NCBI RefSeq assembly: GCF_036588685.1
Contig: NC_086374.1
Location: forward strand, 65,222,457-65,286,456
Direction: 5' to 3'
From: Mytilus trossulus
Taxonomy: Eukaryota > Mollusca > Bivalvia > Mytilida > Mytilidae
DNA: 64,000 bases
Shown here: one piece after another, positions 36,366 through 47,850 of the stretch
Position numbering within the stretch: position 1 is the stretch's first letter
Layout: each line of letters opens with the position of its first letter
The notes under the pieces: model-generated
Seen by the model: only the letters and a program-made list of their open reading frames with translations
Database searches by the model: none
Told to the model about the DNA's origin: nothing
Program-made: the position numbers and the translations under genes

Positions 36366-37545
36366 CAGCTTTATAAAGAGTGGTGATGTATATATATATA
36401 GTGTGGTGAAAGAGAAAAATGTGAGGTGATTCACTGATTGGTGTATAATGTTAGGTGATGGATATATGAAGTGTGGGGATAGAAATGTGAAGCTACCTAA
36501 AAGAAATCTAGTGAGGCGATAAATATAAACAGTGAGGCCATAGACATATAAAGGGAGGCAGTTAATGACTATAGAATGGTGTAAAAGGTATTCAGAGAGA
36601 TACAAATATAAACATCTTTTGGTGATAATATATACAGTATTGTACAAATTGGTATTTATACAGAACAGTGATAGTTATATATAATGCTTTTAGTTATATA
36701 CAGTGTGTTGATTGAATTATAAAGCAGTAATAGATTTAAAAAGTGGTAATACATGTATATATATTCAGTGTGGTGATATTAATATAAAGTGGTGATGGAT
36801 AAATATGTTGATGATACAAAAGTGTAGTGATAGATTAAGTGAGGTGATAGATGTATAGTAAAGACATAGATATATAGTTAGTGGATATCTATATCTGAAG
36901 TGGTATATATATAAAGTATGGTGATAGAGAGATAAAGTGATAAAGTGACAGATATTGTAGATTGTGATAGATATATATTGTGATAAATAATGGAAAATAT
37001 ATATAGAAAGATCTGAATTAAACACCTTTGGTGTTAGATATACATACAGTATTGTACAAAGTGGTGATAAATACAGAATGGTGATAAATATATACAGTGG
37101 TTTTAGATATATACAGTGTGTTAATAGATTTATAGAGTGGTGATAAACATATAGTGTGGTGATAGATATATACGGGAGTGTTGTACAAAATGGCGATTGA
37201 TACAGAATGGTGATAAATAGATAGGGTGGTGATAGATATATAGTGTTGTATAAAGTGGTGATTAATGCAGAATGGTGATAAATATATACAATGGATTGAT
37301 AGATTTATAGAGTGGTGATAAATATATAGTGTGGTGATAGATATATTTAGTGTGGAGATTTTAATATATTGGTGATATATAAAGTAGTGATAAATAAAGT
37401 GAGGTGATAGATATATAGATTGGTGAGAGATACAAAAACAGTAGGATGATAGATATATACAGTGGTGATAGATGTTTGCAATGGTGATAGGTATATACAA
37501 TGGTAATATATATCATGTATGTTTACCTTGGTGATAAAAAATAAA
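36366..37545 (-). repeat. Degenerate minisatellite, mirror of 4290-5340
   Basis: Loose GTGGTGATA units. CAGAGAGATACAAATATAAA and TGAAGCTACCTAAAAGAAAT (36480-36620) pair with 4960-5090 on the left. Confidence 0.8.
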
Positions 37546-37612
37546 TATTTTTTTATCATAAATATTGTTTTTATTATAAATATTTTTTAACTCGACATAT
37601 CGCATTCCCGAC

Positions 37613-37804
37613 CTGTTGATTATTTTCATTTAATCTAGGTGTGGTTAGTTTGATCTTACATTGTAGTTGTTCATTGGTCAATATTTGATTATGACGTAAC
37701 ATTTTCATGCTTTCATCTGAAATTCCCATTGTGACGACATAAAAAGACAGAGAAATATATTTCACCTCCAAATCTTGTGCAATACTATATTTATCCACTC
37801 CTGA
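37613..37804 (-). CDS. Candidate internal exon, 64 codons
   Basis: On the - strand, TGTTTTTGACACAG precedes and GTCGGG follows. The 192 nt between are open in phase 0 at both ends. The translation begins SGVDKYSIAQDLEVKYISLS, contains TMGISDESMKMLRHNQ and ends KLTTPRLNENNQQ. The frame would stay open past the donor to 37574. Composition is protein-like. It lies just inside the outer non-satellite end of the right arm. The left arm lacks it: homology there jumps from ATAACCGTAAT straight into minisatellite. It is in the same strand and phase as 33988-34206, so the two could be spliced together. I do not recognise the product, and there is no ATG. Confidence 0.35.
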
Positions 37805-37929
37805 CTGTGTCAAAAACAATTGATTTTAACACGGCCTAAAGGAATGTGTACTTTTTTATCGTCAAGGATAAAAAATTACTGTTATAAATGTCATAATAAA
37901 AATATTGTCTATTGTCTATATTGTCTATT

Positions 37930-38730
37930 GTCATTTGGCAATTTTTTTTAACGGTTATTAGTGAAGACAGGGGTACCAAGATTCCCAGGGGATTACAATT
38001 ATCACCCTCATACATGTTCATGACCGGGGGTAGGAGGGGTCATGATCCCAAAATCCTGGGCTTAAAAACATGAAATCCCGAGATCCCTTATTTAAATAAA
38101 TTTAAATCCCTACATCCAGAAATTCTAAAATAGAATTCCTGGATACCTAAATAGCCAATCCCAAAATCCTGAAGCTAAAAACACCCAATCCTGGTGTCCC
38201 GATAAAGGTCCTATCCCCCTCATACATGCACGATCCATAACAATCTTTTTAGACTTTCTGGACTCCCCAAGAAATCATTTCGGCCACCTCCTATGAACAC
38301 TGACCTGACACATACACATAAAAAGTATTAATTGTCCGGCTCTTTTGAACCAGATCACATTTTGTAGTTGGAAAAGGAAAAAAAGGGGGGGGTGTGAAGC
38401 CTCCTTTCCTTTAAAATGTTATTTTGCATTTAAAGATGATGTTTGTTTTCATTGTTACAATGCATTATTTTTCATACCTTTCACATGTTTTTTTTACGTT
38501 TTAGAAGTTATGTGTGCTCTTAAGGACGAGAAAGAGAGCCACTTCAGCAACTGAGCAAGTGTATTTTCTTTCGCAGATAAAATGTAAATAGATGCGTACA
38601 AATCTATCTCCAAATAGAAGATTTTTCAAAAATGAAAGTAGGAAATTCAGTGGGCGTTTCTTGCGCATGCGCACAGACCACGGTGATAGTTACGGTGACT
38701 GTATCAGGAACCTTGCATATTATATACTTC
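37930..38730 (-). repeat. Outer non-satellite end of the right arm
   Basis: The best-conserved part of the inverted repeat, pairing with 3288-4280. It includes a stretch rich in GGGATTT/AAATCCC motifs, a G/C homopolymer tract and the NRF1-like site. No insertion occurs at the point where the left arm has a MITE. Confidence 0.9.
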
Positions 38731-38777
38731 ATATGAAATTCGTTTGTTCTGTAATTAATATTTTACCTATTTATTGA
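38592..38777 (+). CDS. Hypothetical outward reading frame at the right arm edge
   Basis: Mirror twin of the start of 3001-3426: the same ATGCGTACAAAT start and nearly the same first 40 codons. It then leaves the arm and stops at 38777. Shared reading for ~130 bp simply reflects the arm homology. No domain is recognised. Low confidence as a gene. Confidence 0.15.
   Translation: MRTNLSPNRRFFKNESRKFSGRFLRMRTDHGDSYGDCIRNLAYYILHMKFVCSVINILPIY
38662..38673. promoter_or_regulatory. NRF1-like palindromic site, right arm
   Basis: TGCGCATGCGCA, identical to 3345-3356 in the other arm. It lies ~60-70 bp downstream of the outward ATG and ~0.9 kb upstream of the first inward exon candidate. Confidence 0.4.
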
Positions 38778-41700
38778 CAAATTACCATATGTTGTTTTTT
38801 TCATTTTAGATAATTATTCATTTTCTATTTGATTATAACTACTTTTATATAATTGCAGTTCTTATCGTGGTTTCTATGATTCTATCTATTTTCGAAATTT
38901 TAAATTTGGTTATTTTGTTTTGTCCTCTGATCTTAAAACATAAAATCGAACCGTACTTGTTATTTAAAAACAATGAAATATCGTTCACATATCATATGAT
39001 AATACGAACTGCTTTCAAATCCGATGGCCTAGGCGGATGATTGGCCTAATGAGGTCATATAAAGTGATAAAAAGCATGGTAATTGAAAGATACGCTCGTG
39101 GCGAGATTTGTTAGACTCCGATGCTAATCGGCAGTTATTGCAACTATTTTAACTTAAGGTACCCGCCTGATGTCCGGCTTCTCCTACCTTTGATGACAGG
39201 TCAATAAAATACAACAAATGTCGCTTATACATGATGTGGTGTTTAACACCAAAACAAAGAACAAACTTTTAGAAATAATTTGTAAATACATATATGTATA
39301 GCGTCCCGAATCGAAAACGTTCAAAACGTCAGAAAATTGCTCAGTGGACAAACTTGCAAGACATTTGATTTGTTAAAAAACGAAGTCATTTTGACTTAAC
39401 AGCTTATCAAAAAGTATGTGATCGTATTGTGGGGTGAAAGCACAATTACGAAAAAGCACTGTTTGATATGCTACAAATTGAATATTTGATAAAAATGACG
39501 TTGAAACTGACAGTGTTTTTGTAAAAAGTGGCGAAATTCGACATTGGACAATCTTGCAAGACATTTTCCCGAGGCCAATGCGTTTTTATTTGTGGTGCGA
39601 GTGCTGTAAAATTCCGGATTTGAAATGGTCTATCTAAGCACATTTGTAAGAATAATTTATAAAAACAAAATTTTATATCATCTGATATTTTAAAAAGCGA
39701 TAAATTTTGATAATTTACCATTTTCAGAAACCTGACCATGGCGAGGATTAATCATTTTTGAAAAAATAATTTTTTACCGTTCGATCAACACAAAAAACAG
39801 CAATGGCGTCATAAATTATATTAGACTTTTATCATTCATGCGAATTTTCGCGGATTTTAAACTTTTTATTAAACCACAAAAATTCCCGCAAAAGTTATTT
39901 TGCGAATAATTTGTTACGTCTGACACGCATATTTTTGACGTTTTGGTAATATTTGTATCATTATTTGAAATTATTATGAAAAGTTAAAGAATATTTTTAA
40001 TATTTTTGGAAACAGTAATACCTGCCTAATCTACGGATATAAATTTCATAAAGCTGAACTAGTTAGTTTTCATAGAAGAGCTATTTATCAAATTGCTCTG
40101 TCGCATTTCACGGCATTGACGCAATAACGTGCTTAACGTCACAGTAATACGCACAGTAAAACTCAGTTAAGAAGAAGCCCCGATGTCATAAAAATAACTA
40201 AGCTAAGACGGTTGATTTTTTTTTAAATACCATATTTCATGTAACATTGTAATACTTTATTGTAGTAAATATTTATTAAAAAATGTATTTAAAAGTACTG
40301 ACTCTCATTGTAAAAATTATATCCGGGAATGATAGTGAAATTTTAATTTCTTGCTTGAGTGTTATATGTCAGTTAATTTGAACATTATATAGTTATATTA
40401 TTTATGCCAGAGTAAAGCATAAAACGAAGCTGTCTGAGACTAGGCCAAAAAAAACCAAACAAGTCTGATATGATACCACTTTTATTTTTATTTTCCGGCT
40501 TAAAGCGAAGATATTACTAAACCTATCTTTTCATATTAAATTAAAAAAATCTCATAGATTTCTTTTTATTCACAAAAATACTGAGCAAAAATATCATGCT
40601 TTTTTCACGAACAATCGGCTATGCAAATTTGGGCAATTTTGCGCCACTTGAAGCTTTGAACTTGTGACCCATACTTTTTATAATATTTTTGAAAGAAAAT
40701 ATAATGAAATCTTTATTTTGGTAAAGTCCAAAAAATATTATCTGAAGAAATAAATATACCGATAATACACCTTATATAAATATACTTAATAAACTTGTAT
40801 GAATGCTTGATTAACGTTTTGTAGATTTCGTTTCGCTTACTATTCCGCAAATTAAAATACTTCGTGTTCAACCGGAACAAAAGAAAGGACGTAAATGTGT
40901 GTTGTTTACAAGTCGATTTTGCCCGAAAATGCGACTTTTCATGTTCATTTTAACACATGACAGGTGAGAGATTATTTATACTGGCTCCCTTAACAAACTA
41001 ATAACAATGTATCACATTCTTGCGCATGTTATCAAGGCACATGTCTACACGCACCTGTCGTGTTATATACCGGAAAGTAAGTTTTTGTAACCAGGTAAAC
41101 GACGCCGTTACCTTGGTTATTATTGTACTAACCAACTAATTGATTGTGGAAGACAATTCCCCTATTCAGTAGCAGTTTCAATTGTTTTCAATTTTGCACG
41201 TATCATGCAGTACACTTGTACTTTATTAATAGTTTCGGTTCTGTTTTAACTTTTGGTTTTAAATTATCATCCCATTTTTTTAAGAATGCATTCTCATTGT
41301 TGTTATACATAATAATAATAACTAAATTTAACAATGTTTCTAAACTATAACCTTAAATATTTGAAAGCATCAGATTTTCATGTCAGAGACATTTATCATA
41401 AATTCTGACTTGTAAATCTTTAAATCATTCAATAACCATTCAAGCCTATGCTTGTTTAGAAATCACATGTAAACATGTACATTAATGTACATATATATAT
41501 GTTGCATGAAATTTACATCATAATATATATATTAATGATTTTCTTCATAATTAGTCAAATAGTTAGAAGATATAAAATGTTTAGCAATTTTATGATAAAA
41601 CATGAAAGCTACATGCTTTGGACCTGTACATATGAATTAAATATTCATATTGTACTATACAGGTATATACATACATGTTATGTACATGTGGAAGGTATTT

Positions 41701-42038
41701 GTCTTAGCTTTAAATTATTGTTTTCATTTAAACAATAGCATTAATAATATTTGCCAATTTTTAAACCTATTACCCTCAATCTTACATTAAAAGTTTTATT
41801 CAAGCTTTAAATTGTTATACTAAGAGTTTTCTCCTAGATGATTTATGTTTTAAAAAATACCTTTATTATAAAATGTATATATATAGTACAGTACATGGAA
41901 TTATATGGAAATTAATGCAGATTCTGCAAATATATCAATAAACACATCTTAGATCAAGATTAACGGTGATTTAAAAAAAAAAAAATGGATTATTACAATA
42001 TTTAATAACTAATGTAAGTAAATTTATATTACAATGTA
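38778..42038. other. Gene-poor AT-rich stretch
   Basis: I see no supported gene. The motif CTTGCAAGACATTT occurs at ~39353 and ~39551, hinting at a weak ~200-bp direct repeat. Short frames (39373-39739 -, 41144-41738 +) have no recognisable product. Confidence 0.45.
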
Positions 42039-42253
42039 GTGGGTCTAAGTGTGACGCAGGATTGCCAATTTTTTGTAAGCATGACATGTGAAAGTCAAAT
42101 TATTGTGTCGCGAAAACGTGAAATGAGGTCTTGCGGGACTCGGGAAATGACAAAAAAATGAGAATTGCTTACTTAGATAGTGAAAGCAGGATACGAGAAT
42201 CTGACAAAACAGTAAGCGGGATCCAGGATCAGAACCCCCCTTAATGAGACCCC
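42039..42253. mobile_element. MITE, second copy, with 7-bp target duplication
   Basis: Same family as 3816-4040, in opposite orientation (shared TGAGGTCTTGCGGGAC and AGTAAGCGGGATCC on this strand). The ends GTGGGTCT and GAGACCC are flanked by CAATGTA on both sides (42032-42038 and 42254-42260). The 7-bp duplication agrees with the other copy. Confidence 0.8.
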
Positions 42254-42429
42254 CAATGTAATGAAAATGTTTCTCTGAATTTGAATAAGATTTTACTATT
42301 TTTCATATTTAATCAAAAGTATGTGCAGTGATCTAGAATTTAAGGAAAGAGGGCCACATTTACATGTGCTTTGTGTGAAAAGGAACAATTTGAAGATATT
42401 AACGCATAGTTAGGAACCTATTGTTTAGT

Positions 42430-42665
42430 GGCTGTTTTTTGTTGATGTTGTTCAGAAGTTGTTCTTGTTTTTTGTTTTTTACATACATGTAGATTAGACC
42501 ATTGATTTCCTGTTTCAATGGTTTTACATTGATAATTTTTGGGGCCCTTTATAGTATGCTGTTGGTTGTGAGCCATTTAGGCTACATGTAGAAGACCCAA
42601 TATGGTTTGCTTTTTACTTGAGACTAGGGTGGAGAGTTCGCTGATTGGCACTCAAACCACATCTG
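42430..42665 (-). mobile_element. Mussel interspersed repeat
   Basis: AGATTAGACCATTGATTTCC, GGGGCCCTTTATAGTATGCT and the end GATTGGCACTCAAACCACAT correspond to the reverse strand of the family. A further piece (CTGTCCCAAGTCAGGAGCCT) at 42820-42870 is displaced. Confidence 0.65.
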
Positions 42666-43084
42666 ATATATCAGAATGTATCTCTCTTAAAACTGGTTTC
42701 ACTATACATATTCACTCTCATGGATCTAAATTCTGTCAACTCCTGTCGGTTGGCATTGCACAAAGTCATGTTTTTCTCTGACTGTTTATAATACCATTTT
42801 TTCTTCTTTTTTTTCTGTCTGTCCCAAGTCAGGAGCCTGTGATTCAGTGGTTGTCCTTTGTTGTTGAGGCAATTTTTACATTGTCAGATTTGTTTTCTTT
42901 CATTTTTTTGTGTACCGCTATTAAATTATCAATTAGTTTTTATACAACTGCAAAAATTTAAAAAAATTTGGTGGTATATTGGTATCACATTGTCGTTGTC
43001 TGAAGACAGATGGTTTCCGGATAATAACTTTAGTATAAGTAAATAGAAATCAATAACATTTTAATACAATGTTTATAACCACAA

Positions 43085-43800
43085 AAAGAAGGTTGCCAAT
43101 TGGAATGGGATTGATTTTGGGGGTTATATATGGTCCCAAAAGTTAAGGAAATAAGGGCCCAAAACGAGCATTTATCTAGTTTCAGGACAATAAGTTGTGT
43201 ATAAGTATCTCAATTGCTCTTAAAAATGCACTAAAATGTTTGATAGGGAAAGTAAAAGGTTGGGATTTATTTTGATGGTTATAGGGCAAACAGTCTAGGA
43301 ATTATGGGTCTAAAAGCTGCCAAAACAAGCATTTTTCTAGTTTCTGGACAATAAATTGTGTGTAACTGTGTGGATCTCTCTGACATTATACCACAAGGTT
43401 CCATATAATAAAGGGAAGGCTGGGATTGAGTTTGGGGTTCATATCCCTAAGCATGTAGTTATAAGGGGCCAAATAGAAGCATTTTTCTAGTTTACAGACA
43501 ATAACTTGTTTTTTAAGTGTATGGATCTCTCTTAATTTATACTACAAGGTTTCTTACTACAAATGAAAGGCTGGAATTGAGTTTTGGGGTTCTTGCTCAA
43601 AGGGGATTTCAATAAGTTGGGGACCAAAAAGCGCCCAAATAAGCATTTTTGTATTTCAAGTCAATAATTTGTGTTTTAGTGTAGAAATCTCTCTGAAATT
43701 ATACCACAAGTTTCCATACTACAAATGGTTGGTAATGGGGGTTATGGCTCAATTCAGTTAGAAAATAGGGGCAAAAAAGTTTTTTTCTGGTTAAAGGACA
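43085..43800 (+). repeat. Diverged tandem array, ~180-bp unit, about four copies
   Basis: Each unit has GGGATTGATTTTGGGGGTTA-like and GCATTTTTCTAGTTT-like stretches, then GTGTATGGATCTCTCT and ACCACAAGGTTCCATA. Units start near 43105, 43260, 43420 and 43570. Its right side meets a hairpin (43815-43900) with GTAAGGGAGGTAATT in one arm and GATTACCTCCCTTAC in the other, a common molluscan motif. Confidence 0.75.
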
Positions 43801-43900
43801 ATTTAGACAATTTAAAAGCAGTGTAAGGGAGGTAATTCAATTCCATTTAAAGAATACTGATATATATATATATGTTTGATTACCTCCCTTACATTGCTTG

Positions 43901-44339
43901 AAAACTATAAATTAATATTAATTATTACCATGACATTTTATATTTTATGATGTTTTGAAATGAGTAGTTGTTGCAAAATCCATTAGAAATTTGAATTGAG
44001 ATTATTTTTAGAAATAAAGGAAAGGGGGAGAAGTGAACAAAAATTGGGGGGGGGGGGGGATAAGAATTTGTGGTGAGAGTTCACTTTTCTCATTTCAGAT
44101 TTCAGAAAATAAAAATAAAATTAGAATTTCTTCAAATATTTTTTTTTGAGGGGATTAGTATTCAACAGCATAGTGAATTTCTTAAAAGCATTTTTTTTTA
44201 AGTTTACTAGACCACATTCATTCAGTGTCAGAAACCTTTGCTGTGTCAACTATATATTCCCAATCCAAATTCAGAGTTGTATCCAGTTTGAATATTATGT
44301 ACATACTTGTCCCAACTGTTCAGGGTTCGACCTCTGGGA
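43901..44339. other. No gene; G and T homopolymer tracts
   Basis: It contains a G run near 44046. Nothing else is recognised. Confidence 0.4.
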
Positions 44340-44560
44340 TTAATAAAGCTAAGCCCTATGGAGCATCTGGTTTTGTTTGAATTGTTTTACATTTGTGATT
44401 TCATGGTCTTTAATAGATGACTATGCAGTATGGGCTTAACTCCTTATTGAAGGTCGTACTGTGACCTATTAATGTTTTAAAATTACGTTATCATTCGGTC
44501 TCATGTGTAGATTTGTCTCCATTAGCAATCATACATGTACCACATCTTCTTTTTTGCAGA
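44340..44560 (-). mobile_element. Mussel interspersed repeat, worn copy
   Basis: TTGAAGGTCGTACTGTGACC and TCTCATGTGTAGATTTGTCT, then AGCAATCATACATGTACCAC, correspond to the reverse strand of the family end. Confidence 0.6.
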
Positions 44561-44799
44561 TTTTAGTTACTCAATGTCTTAAACAACATTGTGCTATGAC
44601 ACAATTTGGTTGACTTATTTGAATCAAAATATTTTTTTTCCCCTTTTAAAAAATTAGATACAAACCAATATTACTTGGTAAGATTATCATAACTTTTTTT
44701 TTCAATTACAGTCCGGAGCCAAGCAAATTTACTATTTTATTACTTCTCCTTGACTCAATGAGAAAAAATATTGACACAAAAACAGAAATTTTATGGTTG

Positions 44800-45669
44800 T
44801 TAAGTAGTTCTTGTTTGAAATCAATGAATACAAATCTCAAGTTTTTATTTCTCAGCTTTCTCAAACATGTCTTATATCATCAATAACTTTAATTATGTTA
44901 AAGGTAATTTAAATTCTATTAAACAAAGAATTAATGACCAATGTTTGCAAGTTCAAAATGCAAATATATTTGAATCCAAAAAGTTAGACTTTTTCAAAAG
45001 TGTCTACATAATGGGCAGAAGACCAACCTATGTTGATATATTAAAAAACAGAAGTGACAGAGCTGCAATATGTAAGATCCCTATAAGCGCTCATACACTG
45101 ATGATTGAAAGAGGGAGACATCTAAATATTCCCAGAAATGAGAGATACTGCTCTGTATGTAATTCTGGTCAAATTGAAAATGAAAAACATTTTCTTTTAC
45201 ATTGTGAAAAATACTCACCTAAAAGGGACATATTTTACCATAAAGTTTCAAATATAATCATTGATCCTACAAAATTTCAAAAACATGAAAATAATATAAT
45301 CTTTTTATTAAATAATAATTCATACTCAATCCTAAAATTAACTTCCTCTTTCATCTCAGACAGTTTGAACCTGCGTAAAGCAGAACAAACTCTATAAAAT
45401 TGTCAATAATCATTGTTCATAATATTACATATTAATATTGTCATTATTTTCAATACTTATTATGTTTGACCAACTATGTAATTGATATAAATTTTTTTTA
45501 ACCATTTATTGTTGATGATTTTGATATCGTTCGATGATATTGTTCGAAATATGCCTATTGATATTCTATGCATTATTACTATTTGTATGCCAGTTGTATG
45601 GGCCATTGCCAATTATTGTAATTGTGTTTGTGCCAATAAAATATTTGTATTTGTATTTGTATTTGTATG
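44800..45669 (+). mobile_element. 5'-truncated non-LTR retrotransposon (LINE) 3' end
   Basis: It comprises the end of a LINE protein (44867-45397), an AT-rich 3' UTR, and a tail of CCAATAAAATATTTGTA followed by (TTTGTA)n to 45668. The tail of short repeats is typical of 3' ends in CR1/Jockey-like or related LINEs. The start is approximate, where coding homology fades. Confidence 0.7.
44867..45397 (+). pseudogene. LINE polymerase C-terminal fragment, 176 codons
   Basis: This is the region after the reverse transcriptase domain. It holds ISAHTLMIERGRHLNIP and then ERYCSVC, with C95-x2-C98-x9-H108-x4-C113 forming a CCHC-like knuckle (ends KHFLLHCEKY). This pattern is well known at the C-terminus of invertebrate LINE ORF2 proteins. 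No reverse transcriptase or endonuclease remains, so it is a dead, truncated copy. The frame is intact to its stop, so the insertion is fairly young. The Met at 44867 is unlikely to be a native start. Confidence 0.7.
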
Positions 45670-45736
45670 GTTAAAAACAATTCAACAAATTTTCCTTAGT
45701 ACATGTAAAGAAAAAACTATGAAATAAGGACAAACA

Positions 45737-45915
45737 ATGAAGGAGATGTGGTATAATTGCCAATGAGACAACCGAGTTTAAATTGATTAAACACCTGTAT
45801 TTAACCATACAGTACATATGTAGGGCATTCATCAAAGAGAACAACCAATATTATAAAGTCAGCTATAAATGGTCCTGGAATGACATATGGAATCAGTTAC
45901 TATTTTAGTCATTTT
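45737..45915 (+). mobile_element. Mussel interspersed repeat, partial
   Basis: GAGATGTGGTATAATTGCCA and ATGAGACAAC, then AAAGTCAGCTATAAATGGTC and CCTGGAATGACATATG, match the family with an internal change. Confidence 0.65.
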
Positions 45916-47554
45916 GTCATAAAAAAAATTGCTATACATGTTTCAGATTTATCTAGCTTTCAACATTATAGCCAATAATTAAAAGTACCGTCAAGCAGGG
46001 GGTTGGACACAGAGAGGACAATTGCATCCTCTTTCAACAAATAATGTATAATTTAACTGACAATTATGGAGGGTACTGCTGGGATTACTAACTATAACTC
46101 TAGACTGCTATGATTAAATCTTTTTTATTTTGGTGTGTGACTTTTTGAATTTTCATCCCTACACATGTATCTTCCTGGCACACACTTTCCTGTTTTCAGC
46201 TTTTCAGCCATAATTTTTATTACGTCTTCTATGATAATTATACATATCTCATGTCTTTACTCAAAGAGTCAGTTACTATATACATGTACACTTTTAAATG
46301 TTATTTACCTTCTTTTTCAAACTTACCAGAAAAATGCTTTTATGAATAACAACCTTGTTCTAAAATATTGCCTACTTTAATTCACAATTAAAGAAATGAA
46401 AATTTATTTATTTGCATAAATATTTGCATTGTGGCAAAAAGCTTAAATATTCTGTTCCATTAAATTTAACATTGAGGTAAAGTCATATCTATACCTTATT
46501 TAAATCTATCAATCAATAAATACAATAAAATTATAAACATCCATTTAATAAATTTTGCAATGGGGACAAAGACAGTAAATTTAGATTGCTTTAAATGTCG
46601 TCATATCTACACCTTAACTAAATGGTGTGCTTTGTAAAGAAAGAAATACCTAGTATACAAAGTTCGGTGGATGAAATATCGGAGGTATGACTATAGGAAG
46701 TTGTCACCCTGCCAACTTATCATGTCTGGTATATTTAATGATTAATAGGAGTGGAGAGAGGGTATAAAATGTAAATGACCATCCACATATCTGTAGGACA
46801 CTTTTGAAAGACTTTGGTTAGGGCTGAAGTGATTATTTTATGGTTAAAACCATAATTCTGATACATCCCCAAAACGTGAAATAGGTTAATGATTATTCCT
46901 GTATAATTTTTTTCCCTCGTACAGTTTATGTATATAATATTATAATGGTGAACATCAAACGATCTATCCCCAAAAGTAGGATATAAGTACATGTATTATG
47001 TACTTCTGATGTTTTTTGTTTCTATTACTTTATCAATTCCATCAAAAAGGTATAATGTAAGGTACATTTGCTACCGACATAAAACTTCTGTATGAATAAA
47101 TATATTCATGTACTTCTGCCTTTATATATGAATCTATGTGAACTACCAAAATGTGTCTTCACCAGATACATTTGTTGTTTATATCAAAAGGATAGTTTTA
47201 AGTTTTATTTCAATTACAATGTATTTGTTCAATGTACATTTCATGGTTTAGAGATTACAGTAAACTTTTGGTTAAATGTATAAGTTTTATAGTTGCACAA
47301 TATCAAGTATCTTTATTGTCAACATGATTTTCCTGCACACTGGTTACCAGCTATGCAAATTATATCTGTCAAAAAAAGGGTTTTACCTACATTTGCATGA
47401 TTTAGCAATCACAGTTTTAGCTGGTACATTATTAAGTTCTATGTACATGTGTATATAAAGGATGTGCTGTCAGAATAAGTATTATAACTGTAGAGTTTCT
47501 TTTATCAAAGCCATTTGGTCTCTTCATATGTTCATTGGCAATTCTGCCATATTT
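45916..47554. other. No gene seen
   Basis: AT-rich sequence with short frames only. Nothing is recognised. Confidence 0.45.
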
Positions 47555-47850
47555 TTTATGCCCCACCTCCAATAGTAGGTGGGCATTATGTTTTCTGGTC
47601 TGTGTGTCCGTCCGTCTGTTCGTCTGTCCGTCTGTCCTGCTTTAGGTTAAAGTTTTTGGTCAAGGTAGTTTTTGATGAAGTTGAAGTCAAATCGACTTCA
47701 AACATGGTACACATGTTCCCTATGATATAATCTTTCTAATTTTTATGCCAAATTAGAGTTTTTACCCCAATGTCACGGTCCACTGAACATGGAAAATGAT
47801 AGTGCCAGTGGGGCATTCGTGTACTGTGAACACATTCTTGTTAATTTTTA
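47555..47850 (+). mobile_element. Molluscan TGCCCCACC element
   Basis: It begins ATGCCCCACCTCCAATAGTA, has a GTCCGTCTGTCCGTCTG run and GGTTAAAGTTTTTGGTCAAG, and ends CAGTGGGGCATTCGTGTACT plus ACACATTCTTGTT. I recognise it from memory as a widespread short repeat in bivalves. GGTGGGCAT and TGGGGCAT give weak end symmetry. Confidence 0.7.

Larger units (their letters stand above)
22800..38730 (-). repeat. Right arm of giant imperfect inverted repeat
   Basis: Reverse-complement partner of 3288-14835 with the same landmarks in mirror order. It is ~4.4 kb longer. Extra material includes a ~3.4-kb stretch (about 32900-36300) holding the exon-like segments at 33988-34206 and 33039-33102, a ~0.3-kb stretch at 37550-37900, a larger main array, and a SINE. 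Outer non-satellite sequence (37930-38730) is very similar to the left arm; inner landmarks are more diverged. Confidence 0.9.

Noticed and set aside
3288..38730. Assembly artefact (false inverted copy of one haplotype)
   Set aside because: Arms differ by many substitutions, by array sizes and by separate transposon insertions with their own target duplications. Long-read confirmation is still desirable.
3288..38730. Giant DNA transposon such as a Polinton/Maverick
   Set aside because: The spacer holds no integrase, polymerase, capsid or protease-like frame, and I see no target duplication at the outer edges.
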